Source: Chitinophagales bacterium (GTDB lineage: Bacteria > Bacteroidota > Bacteroidia > Chitinophagales > UBA8649). Taken from it: a DNA stretch of 7,941 nt. This document shows, one piece after another, positions 1 through 6,545 of this stretch (within the stretch, counting starts at the first letter, position 1; the number at the start of each line of letters is the position of its first letter). Location: contig JADHRO010000091.1 in NCBI GenBank assembly GCA_016777395.1, forward strand, positions 1-7,941, in the 5' to 3' direction. The notes under the pieces were generated by a model, which had not been told where the DNA came from, ran no database searches, and saw nothing but the letters and a program-made list of their open reading frames with translations. The translations under genes and the position numbers were made by a program.

Positions 1-2925
1 AGAAGTTTCTTGTGGGTAATTATCAGCGTCGATTGAAAGGGTAACAATGTCGTAATCTGAATCGACAACTGTACTTGTGAAGGCTGAATTATTTACTAAA
101 TCACCATCGATTTGGCTGTTGACATTGATTAAGTCAAAGCTTATTGTATTATTTGAACCTGGACTTAGATTATCGTCAAAAATGATACTTAGGATGTCTT
201 GTTCTTGAGAAGAGATATCCACGTTAAAACTAAAATTACCCAAACTTACCCCATTGATTATTAGTTCAATTTCTAAATCATTGATTGTTGATTCGCCATG
301 GTTTGTAACCATAATATCCGCTCTAATTTTATCGTCGCAAATGGCTTCTACTTCAATGATATCAAGGGATCCGTCTAATAAATGCAACTTAGATAAAACT
401 ATATTTAAAGTATCATTATTTCCATATTCATCATCCACATCTTTGACAATACCTGTGAGGTTGTAATCGCCAACTACTGAAAAGTCCTGTGCTATGGAAA
501 ATTGAAAATCAGCATTGGAAAACGGTTCAATGGTATCTGCAATGTTTAAAGTTTCTGCTAATTGCCCATCCACCAACAATGATATTTCAAAATCACTCAT
601 ATCGAAGAGTCCTTTATTGGCAATATTAGCGGTAACGAGTTCACTGTTGCCGAGGCTGGATGAAGATTGGGGATTTACAAAAGCTGTGATTCCTAAATCA
701 TTGTTGGCCTTGATATCTGCCCAAAAGGAAACCCATGGTCTAGCTTGTTTTATTATTAGTTGATCTTGAGCAGTAACCTTGTACTCAATATCCATGGCAA
801 AGCCTTCTGCGCCCTCAACATCGTATAGCGTAGCAAATTCATCATGAATAACAGTTAGGAAATCTCTCATTTGATTAAGGTAGGCTTGGTCCATAACTAA
901 CTCGCCAGTATTGACGAGGTTCGACAATCTTAAAACCAAGTAGCCCGCTCCCTGAAGTGCATCTTCATAAAGCAAAATTTCTTCTGGGATTGAATTTGCT
1001 TCAGGGTTTGTAATCAACGATTCGCCTAATTGCGTATTGAGATAAAAGGTGCTATCCGTTTCATAAATTGGATCAATACTAATACCTACACCATTGGATT
1101 TTTCTTCTTGAAAATTGGGGTGACACAAAACGCCCATTGCAGCAATAAAATGATCAACTCTGTAGAAGTCTCTTTCTTCAAAAGCTCTAAAATTCCACAT
1201 GCTTGCATAAACTTGTTTAATGGATTTTGAGATATGCCCTTCATCAAGGTATTGCGTTTTGGAGGTGTATAAGCCTGCACCACTAAAACCAGGTAAATCT
1301 TCATTATTTGTGCTTGAACGGCATCTAACTGTCGTTCCTACAGGAAAGTTATCATGCATAGCTTGCAATTCGTCTAACATCCATTGAGGCATTGGAGCAT
1401 CTTTTATATCTTTCCTGAAATCCTTTAACCGATCAATTCGAAAATTTAGATCATTAATAAACGCAGGATTATTTATCATGACTTCAGCCTCCTCGTAAAA
1501 ATTATTGAATTTCATGAATTCATCATAGAAGTAAAAAGGTATTCCAAAACCATCGGGAATAGTACCCGCTGGAAATCCGAAAGACCTCATGGTAGCTACA
1601 TTTGAGCATTTTGCTCCAAATGAAGTGGCCATCTCAAACTCTATAGAGTCAAGTGCTAAAATTGTGGTTTGACTTAAATCTCGAATAGGGATTTGTTCTT
1701 CAGTAGGTCGTAATTCTTCATACCATGTATTAACCTCGCTAAGTGTCGCTTCCCTTATATAAAACTTATCACTCTCTACTTTATAGTAAATATACCCGTT
1801 TAACAAATTCTCTATAGAATCAATTGATAAAGGGTCTTTTATGTATGCATTGGGGACATTATCTTGAATAGCTCTCAAATTAACATGCGAAAGAGGAGTT
1901 TGAATCACTGACGTTATTATACCCCCTACTCTTGGCAAAGAATTTGGCAACGCATCATACAAAACGATATCTCTCGATCCCGGGCTTTCATCAAGAGCCA
2001 TTTGCTTAAAGAAGCCGTAGCCTTCTGCTTCATGAAAAGGAATGTAATTGACTTCTGCAAAAACTTCCGACTCCAAGACTACATCTATTCTGGAGCCCAC
2101 AAAATCTTGAGCATAATTATTGAGATAATTATTTTCATCATTCTGCCCAATAAAGTGATTCATGTTGTTCTGAAGAAAGGGCATATTAGCTACAAGCAAT
2201 TCATACGTTCTTTGGGTTGCTTCAAAATCTTTAGCATCTCCAAAAGAGAAATTGAACGAATATGTCCCAATAACTCCGCCAGGAGTAATTACATTAGGAT
2301 TAAAAACAATCTCACCTGAGCTATCATCACCAGTTACAGAGGCCCCAATTCCACTCCAAAAAGAAGCGTGGATAATGTATGTATTGCTATTGATAAAATA
2401 AACCTGCGGATTAGGTGAGTCTCTATCAAGTATACCGAACTTAACATACAATTGATCATCTAGAAATGGAGCCCAACCAACATTTTGAACTGTAGCTAAA
2501 TCTGTGAAAGTTTGTGCATCGGGTATTGAGGTGGCCCCATCAATAAGTGGTATTGGGGATGCAAAGTTTAGCGGTGCATCCGTCGGCATATTATTAAACT
2601 CGGTAATGTCATCCATCCCATCCCCATCCGAATCATCCGGATTTGCTATGTTGTGTTCTGTTATGGTATAGTTCGCTTCTGGGTAAGCTGCAGCTGGTTC
2701 TGAAATAACCATTGTTCCGTTAACACCCATAGTCATTGAGGTTATCCATTCAAAGGTGGGACTATGTTGAGCAGTAAGGGTATAGTATTTATTTGCTTGC
2801 GCCTGAATTGATAATTGCACTTGGCCGGCACTATTTACTGAATAATTATCAATTGTAACTTGTGCAGAGCATACACTGCAAATCGCAATTATCCATAATA
2901 GGGATAGAATCATTGGTCTTCTCAT
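1..2925 (-). CDS. Secreted dikinase-like protein: PEP-utilizer His domain, PPDK/PEP-synthase ATP-grasp and CARDB-like domains (3' end beyond window)
   Basis: The frame is open from ATG at 2925 to base 1 (975 codons, no stop), so the C-terminus is missing. This is the first ATG after an in-frame TAG. Residues 1-21 form a signal peptide ending CSA|Q. A TSP3-like Ca loop (DSDGDGMDD) is near residues 98-106, and a beta-rich segment with YVKFGILDRD near 157-165. TPLSHVNLRA (343-352) matches the phosphohistidine swivel domain, with H347 the candidate catalytic His. The ATP-grasp domain spans about 430-731: FGAKCSN (K439), VRCRSS with R536 and E542/D543, GVGISIDP (612-619), DIE (D712, E714) and QARP (Q727, R729). 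His domain before ATP domain is the order of glucan, water dikinases; PPDK and PpsA have the reverse. Residues about 738-845 look like CARDB, and 848-960 like a second Ig-type domain. Family members transfer ATP phosphates through His to pyruvate or glucan; the substrate here is unknown. A type IX sorting tail is expected but not visible. Confidence 0.88.
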   Translation of the reverse strand, partial: MRRPMILSLLWIIAICSVCSAQVTIDNYSVNSAGQVQLSIQAQANKYYTLTAQHSPTFEWITSMTMGVNGTMVISEPAAAYPEANYTITEHNIANPDDSDGDGMDDITEFNNMPTDAPLNFASPIPLIDGATSIPDAQTFTDLATVQNVGWAPFLDDQLYVKFGILDRDSPNPQVYFINSNTYIIHASFWSGIGASVTGDDSSGEIVFNPNVITPGGVIGTYSFNFSFGDAKDFEATQRTYELLVANMPFLQNNMNHFIGQNDENNYLNNYAQDFVGSRIDVVLESEVFAEVNYIPFHEAEGYGFFKQMALDESPGSRDIVLYDALPNSLPRVGGIITSVIQTPLSHVNLRAIQDNVPNAYIKDPLSIDSIENLLNGYIYYKVESDKFYIREATLSEVNTWYEELRPTEEQIPIRDLSQTTILALDSIEFEMATSFGAKCSNVATMRSFGFPAGTIPDGFGIPFYFYDEFMKFNNFYEEAEVMINNPAFINDLNFRIDRLKDFRKDIKDAPMPQWMLDELQAMHDNFPVGTTVRCRSSTNNEDLPGFSGAGLYTSKTQYLDEGHISKSIKQVYASMWNFRAFEERDFYRVDHFIAAMGVLCHPNFQEEKSNGVGISIDPIYETDSTFYLNTQLGESLITNPEANSIPEEILLYEDALQGAGYLVLRLSNLVNTGELVMDQAYLNQMRDFLTVIHDEFATLYDVEGAEGFAMDIEYKVTAQDQLIIKQARPWVSFWADIKANNDLGITAFVNPQSSSSLGNSELVTANIANKGLFDMSDFEISLLVDGQLAETLNIADTIEPFSNADFQFSIAQDFSVVGDYNLTGIVKDVDDEYGNNDTLNIVLSKLHLLDGSLDIIEVEAICDDKIRADIMVTNHGESTINDLEIELIINGVSLGNFSFNVDISSQEQDILSIIFDDNLSPGSNNTISFDLINVNSQIDGDLVNNSAFTSTVVDSDYDIVTLSIDADNYPQETS

Positions 2926-3160
2926 TTTTCTATATTTTTTTCGGTTTAGAGATAAGTAGTTTCTTTTTTTATCATTCTACCTATCCATCAAAAAATAGCC
3001 TTGGCTTCTTACATGTAAAGATAGTATGATTAATTTGTTAAAAAAAGACAAATTTTATCGAGTGTAGTCTTGTCGGAATGTGAAAAGCCTCAGGTCGAAT
3101 TATCAACTGCTTATGAATGTCCTTTAGTCAGTTTATTCGACCTAAAATAGCTTTCATATT
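2926..3160. other. Intergenic region between phosphatase stop and secreted dikinase-like gene
   Basis: This AT-rich stretch of 235 bp contains no convincing gene. It holds the 5' leader of the dikinase-like gene, which has no Shine-Dalgarno sequence before its ATG, as is normal in Bacteroidota. A weak -7-like element on the minus strand, TATCTTTA at 3016-3023, matches TAnnTTTG except for the last base, but no well-spaced TTG lies upstream. Its right part contains the hairpin listed separately. Whether the two flanking genes are one transcript cannot be settled from sequence; the gap and the hairpin favour separate or attenuated transcription. Confidence 0.5.
3092..3143 (-). terminator. Long imperfect hairpin after the histidine phosphatase gene, possible terminator or attenuator
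   Basis: AGGTCGAAT at 3092-3100 is perfectly inverted as ATTCGACCT at 3135-3143. Inside it, AACTG at 3105-3109 pairs with CAGTT at 3129-3133, giving a two-step stem (9 bp, small asymmetric internal loop, 5 bp) around a loop of 19 nt. It starts 17 nt past the phosphatase stop in the minus-strand transcript. The T-run following on that strand is short (GAGGCTTTTC), so it is not a textbook intrinsic terminator. It could equally be a 3'-end stabilising hairpin or a protein-binding inverted repeat. Confidence 0.4.
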
Positions 3161-3682
3161 TCAATCCTTACAACTAAAAGCGGAATGAAATAAATGAATT
3201 CGACCACTATTTTTACTTATGACGACTTGGTATATTCGGTTGTAAATATCTAGATCGAATGCTTCTATTTTTTCTCCAATCAAAAGACCTGCTAAAACAC
3301 CAGTCGTATTGCTATGACCAACAACTAGAACATCTTTTTTACAGCCTAACAATACTTCAGAAAAATCTTGGAGTTCTGCTGCATTATAATCCTTAATTTT
3401 TAGTCCTTTGGCCTCAGCTGTTGGCAGTGCCGTGTTTTTAGTTCGCATATAGTTTGTGCTATAGACTGCTTCTAGATTTATATCCTGAAAAAAATTACTT
3501 AGTTGATTTGCTCGTTGTTTACCACATGGAGTAAGTGCTGGATCGGCGTAACTGTCAACGCTTAAATCCTTTTCTGCGTGTCTAACCAAATATATGGTAA
3601 ATATATCGCTATTATTTTGTGCAGTGATGTCAGTTTTAAATCCTAAAACTATCAGAACTATTAAGATATATTTTATTTTCAT
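3161..3682 (-). CDS. Exported histidine phosphatase family protein (SixA/phosphoglycerate mutase-like)
   Basis: The product has 173 residues. Residues 1-21 form a signal peptide (short Lys-containing N-terminus, Ile/Leu/Val core, TA|Q cleavage), so it probably acts in the periplasm or is secreted; the signal peptide supports the ATG at 3682. The superfamily signature LVRHAEK places the phospho-acceptor His at H35 beside R34. The second Arg is R80 in STNYMRTKNTA, the second catalytic His is H123 in VVGHSNTT, and E103 is a possible proton donor. LTPCGKQRA (50-58) matches the usual LTxxGxxQA segment. The core is short and lacks large insertions, as in SixA-like and small phosphatase members rather than glycolytic mutases. 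Family enzymes remove phosphate through a phosphohistidine; the substrate cannot be deduced. It lies upstream of and in the same direction as the secreted dikinase-like gene. Confidence 0.85.
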   Translation of the reverse strand: MKIKYILIVLIVLGFKTDITAQNNSDIFTIYLVRHAEKDLSVDSYADPALTPCGKQRANQLSNFFQDINLEAVYSTNYMRTKNTALPTAEAKGLKIKDYNAAELQDFSEVLLGCKKDVLVVGHSNTTGVLAGLLIGEKIEAFDLDIYNRIYQVVISKNSGRIHLFHSAFSCKD

Positions 3683-3941
3683 TTGCTAAAATTAAATTGT
3701 TCTATTTTCATTTAAAGCAACAAACATACCATTTACTTATGATTAATGTTTTGCTTGCGCCTAATTAGAAATAGCCGATTTACTGACAACTTCAACATAA
3801 GCTTCTTCCATTATAAAAATTTGTTTGAAGATGAAATTTAAAATTGTTGGGAATAAGCCTCCTCGAAATAAATATTCTATCGGTATTGACTGTTTTTTTG
3901 TTTAATTATTTACATACTTTTTATTCATCTTTATATCCGAA
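3683..3941. other. Divergent intergenic region between phosphatase and glycosyltransferase
   Basis: These 259 bp, very AT-rich, separate two divergently transcribed genes and should contain both promoters. The minus-strand -7 candidate is listed separately. On the plus strand, TACTTTTT at 3915-3922 is a one-mismatch -7 match, but neither nearby TTG (3886-3888, 3898-3900) has good spacing, so no promoter is called for the glycosyltransferase. A 24-codon ATG frame at 3831-3905 is noted as a weak observation. No tRNA, repeat array or mobile element was seen. Confidence 0.45.
3721..3728 (-). promoter_or_regulatory. Candidate Bacteroidota -7 promoter element for the histidine phosphatase gene
   Basis: On the minus strand this reads TATGTTTG, an exact match to the Bacteroidota sigma-A -7 consensus TAnnTTTG. 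It lies 38 nt upstream of the ATG at 3682, implying a short leader of about 30 nt. No clear TTG (-33) is seen at the expected spacing upstream, so the call rests on the -7 box and its position alone. Confidence 0.38.
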
Positions 3942-5162
3942 ATGAAAAAACTATTAGTCATTGGTCGCACCTTTCCTGAGCCCAAAACTACAGCAGCAGG
4001 TGGTCATATGATGGATCTTTTGAGATTTTTTCAAAAAATGGAATATCAAATTATCTTTACTAGTACGGCAAGCTTATCGGAACATTCAGCCCAATTAGAA
4101 GCTCTTGATATACCTTTTCAAAATATTGTTTTAAATGATTCTAGTTTTGACGACTTGCTGCTAGAATTTCAAGCTGATGTGGTTTTATTTGATCGTTTTA
4201 TAACAGAGGAACAATTTGGTTGGCGGGTAAATGAGGTGCTTCCTGATAGTATTAAAATACTGGATACGGAAGATTTACATTTTTTACGACGTGCGAGAGA
4301 AAGCGCCTTGAAAGCGAATGAATCTTTTTCATCAGATCACTTATACAACGACTATACGAAAAGAGAATTGGCGAGTATCTTACGTTGTGACTTAACTTTA
4401 ATTGTTTCAGGGGTTGAAATGAATTTGTTACAAGAGACTTTCAACATACCCCAAGCACTCTTGATGTACTTGCCCTTGTTGGTAGATCCTATAAGCAAAA
4501 CAGAAAATACATCTTTTACAGAACGAACACATTTTATAAGTGCAGGGAATTTTCTTCACGCACCTAATCTTGATGCAGTGAAATTTTTGAAACATGAAAT
4601 TTGGCCTTTGATAAGGGCTCAGCTTCCTCAAGCTGAACTTCATATTTATGGTGCTTATGCTCCAGAACATGTCCAGCAGATGCATCAAGCTAGCGAGGGA
4701 TTCATGATTGAAGGTTGGGTAGAAAATTTAGATGAAGTTATGCAAAATGCTAGAATTTGTTTGGCTCCCATTCGATTTGGCGCCGGACTCAAAGGGAAGT
4801 TAATGGATGCTATGCGCAATGGTCTCCCTATGGTATCAACGCCCGTTGGGGTAGAGGCTATGTATGGCAAATTTCAGGTACCCGGTCTAGTTGCTAAAGA
4901 TGCAGATTCAATAGCGAAGGCTGCAGTGGATTTATACACGAATCAGGCTAAATGGGAATCATGTTTAGCGGATATCCATGTAATCTTGTATCAAAGATTC
5001 AATAAAACTCATTTCAACAAGGTTTTTGAGGCGCGCTTAGGGAAGCTGCGACTCAATCTTAGGGAACATCGCAAACAACATTTTTTCGGCCAGATCCTTC
5101 AGCACGAGAGCCTACGAAGCACGAAGTACTTGAGTAAATGGATTGAAGAGAAGAGGCAATAG
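3942..5162 (+). CDS. Glycosyltransferase, GT4-type (GT-B fold)
   Basis: The product has 406 residues, with no signal peptide or membrane segment, so it is probably cytosolic. The N-terminal Rossmann-like half begins KKLLVIGRTFPEP, followed by a glycine loop AAGGHMMDLL (residues about 18-27) of the kind that contacts the acceptor side in GT-B enzymes. LDTEDLHFLRRARE occurs near residue 107. The C-terminal donor-binding half starts around FISAGNFLHAPNLDAV (about 198-213) and includes LHIYGAY, MIEGWVENLDEVM and the diagnostic LAPIRFGAGLKGKLMDAM (274-291), then GLPMVSTPVGVEAM. Such enzymes move a sugar from a nucleotide-sugar to a glycan, lipid or protein. The usual Glu before the final Ala-Met is Asp289 here. 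No other polysaccharide gene is visible beside it, so donor and acceptor cannot be guessed. The start is the first ATG, with an AT-rich leader and no Shine-Dalgarno sequence. Confidence 0.85.
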   Translation: MKKLLVIGRTFPEPKTTAAGGHMMDLLRFFQKMEYQIIFTSTASLSEHSAQLEALDIPFQNIVLNDSSFDDLLLEFQADVVLFDRFITEEQFGWRVNEVLPDSIKILDTEDLHFLRRARESALKANESFSSDHLYNDYTKRELASILRCDLTLIVSGVEMNLLQETFNIPQALLMYLPLLVDPISKTENTSFTERTHFISAGNFLHAPNLDAVKFLKHEIWPLIRAQLPQAELHIYGAYAPEHVQQMHQASEGFMIEGWVENLDEVMQNARICLAPIRFGAGLKGKLMDAMRNGLPMVSTPVGVEAMYGKFQVPGLVAKDADSIAKAAVDLYTNQAKWESCLADIHVILYQRFNKTHFNKVFEARLGKLRLNLREHRKQHFFGQILQHESLRSTKYLSKWIEEKRQ

Positions 5163-5200
5163 GGTATTACAAGATTCAGCGCTCTTTGTAAGCAAATACC
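5163..5200. terminator. Possible shared terminator hairpin in a convergent gap
   Basis: The gap between two convergent genes is only 58 bp. GGTATT (5163-5168) is inverted as AATACC (5195-5200), and ACAA (5169-5172) as TTGT (5186-5189), with a 5-nt bulge between the arms. On the plus strand only a short AT-rich stretch follows. The six-T run on the minus strand (5215-5220) directly follows the helicase stop and so precedes this hairpin. The structure is weak and the terminator call is tentative. Confidence 0.25.
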
Positions 5201-5220
5201 TTTGAAATCTGTTGAAAAAA

Positions 5221-6540
5221 CTAGGCATAATCGACGATTACCTTAACTTTTTTTATTTTTTGCTGATTGCACTTCTCAACTGCTTGTTTTGCACATACTG
5301 ATTTGACCGCAACATAGCATGCTCGGTCTTTGACTTCAATCATTCCAACAGCCGTTTTATCTAACCCTCCTTGCTGACACATAAAGCCCAATATATCACC
5401 TTTGGATACTTTATGCATTTTACCGGCACTAATATATAGGGTGGTAAATTCAGGTTCAGTTATCGTTGAAGCGCTATTTTCAGGTTTGAAGCGTATGGGG
5501 CTTTCCTGCATATATTCGGGCAGCTGCTTGCCTTCTGTTAAAATTAGAAACACCTTTCCATGTTTATCCATTCTTGCCGTACGACCATTGCGATGAATAA
5601 AAGTATCTTCTTTACTAGGTATTTGAAAATGGACAATATTCTTGATTTCTGGGATATCCAAGCCTCTTGCTGCTAGATCTGTAGCTAACAATATATGGTT
5701 GCTTCCATTTCTAAATTTGAGTAAAGATTTTTCTCGTTCCTCTTGGTCTAAATCGCCATAGAAAACGCTATGAGGCAACTGCGCTTCAAAAAGAAAATCG
5801 CTGACTTCTTCAATATCTTTTTTGAAATTGCAAAACACAACAGTTGACTCTTGATCAAAATTTCGCAACAAATAATCTAGCTTGGTCAACTTTTCTTGCC
5901 AAGGCATTTCTACAAAATAATAGCTCAGCTTGGGTGCTAAATCTTGATCAAGAAAATTAATTTCATGCGGAGTTTTCATTCGGAAGTAGCCAGGCAGCTC
6001 ACTGATTTTTGTTGCAGATGTTAGCATGGTTTGTTTAATATGGGGAAGATGATAAAGAATGCGTTGCATCTCCTTACTAAACCCTAATTCTAAACATTTA
6101 TCATATTCATCAATTACTAGAGAGCGGATATGGTTAGTGTTAAAAGTTTCTCTTTGCAAATGGTCCAATAAACGACCAGGTGTTGCTATCAATAAAGCTG
6201 GAGGGTGTTTGAGGCTTTGTCGCTCGCGGCTAAATGGATGACCACCATAACAGGTCAATACTTTATGCCCGGACTTTAACTGCCGAAATACTTTCTCAAT
6301 TTGCAAGGCTAGCTCTCGTGTGGGAGCAAGTATTAAGCTTTGCACCTCATTCCGATCCGTTTCTAATCGACGTAGAATTGGCAATAAAAACGCTAAAGTC
6401 TTACCACTTCCTGTTGGGGCTAGCAATAAGATCTCATTCGCTGATTGACTCTCTTTTAAGGCGGCCTCTTGTAAGGGTTTTAGTCCCTTGAATTCAAGAT
6501 TATTCAGTATCTGTTTAATATCTAATTTTGTATAACTCAT
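5221..6540 (-). CDS. dbpA: DbpA-type DEAD-box ATP-dependent RNA helicase
   Basis: The product has 439 residues. Motifs run in order: Q motif around LKPLQEAAL (20-28), Walker A APTGSGKT (41-48), PTREL (73-77), TPGRLL (120-125), motif II DEYD (144-147, DEAD variant), SAT (175-177), TVVFCNF (233-239), motif V ATDLAARGLDIPE (286-298) and motif VI HRNGRTAR (316-323). The C-terminal part, about 366-437, from TLYISAGKMHKVSKGDI to the end, matches the DbpA RNA-binding domain. In DbpA and YxiN this domain binds hairpin 92 of 23S rRNA, pointing to 50S subunit assembly. I chose ATG at 6540 because MSYTKLDI leads straight into the Q-motif region. A further in-frame start at 6591 would overlap the upstream gene and add a Cys/Lys-rich tail unlike the family. 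The upstream oxidoreductase stops 5 nt before this ATG, so the two are probably co-transcribed. Confidence 0.93.
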   Translation of the reverse strand: MSYTKLDIKQILNNLEFKGLKPLQEAALKESQSANEILLLAPTGSGKTLAFLLPILRRLETDRNEVQSLILAPTRELALQIEKVFRQLKSGHKVLTCYGGHPFSRERQSLKHPPALLIATPGRLLDHLQRETFNTNHIRSLVIDEYDKCLELGFSKEMQRILYHLPHIKQTMLTSATKISELPGYFRMKTPHEINFLDQDLAPKLSYYFVEMPWQEKLTKLDYLLRNFDQESTVVFCNFKKDIEEVSDFLFEAQLPHSVFYGDLDQEEREKSLLKFRNGSNHILLATDLAARGLDIPEIKNIVHFQIPSKEDTFIHRNGRTARMDKHGKVFLILTEGKQLPEYMQESPIRFKPENSASTITEPEFTTLYISAGKMHKVSKGDILGFMCQQGGLDKTAVGMIEVKDRACYVAVKSVCAKQAVEKCNQQKIKKVKVIVDYA

Positions 6541-6545
6541 AGCGC

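Noticed and set aside
254..2319. Several plus-strand open frames (for example 254-466, 515-763 and 2002-2319)
   Set aside because: They lie antisense to the continuous 975-codon secreted protein, which has recognisable domains throughout. Their translations show no family-like features.
1..2925. Lipoprotein reading of the dikinase-like N-terminus (Cys at residues 16 and 19)
   Set aside because: Neither Cys sits in a convincing lipobox, and CSA|Q gives a good type I signal peptidase site followed by a beta-rich mature chain.
4428..4870. Minus-strand open frames inside the glycosyltransferase region
   Set aside because: They overlap strongly conserved glycosyltransferase sequence on the other strand and show no domain signature.
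5228..5240. Palindrome TAATCGACGATTA near the end of the helicase gene, close to a T-run on the minus strand
   Set aside because: The arms meet with almost no loop and the sequence is coding, so a stable terminator hairpin is unlikely. It was not called as a terminator.
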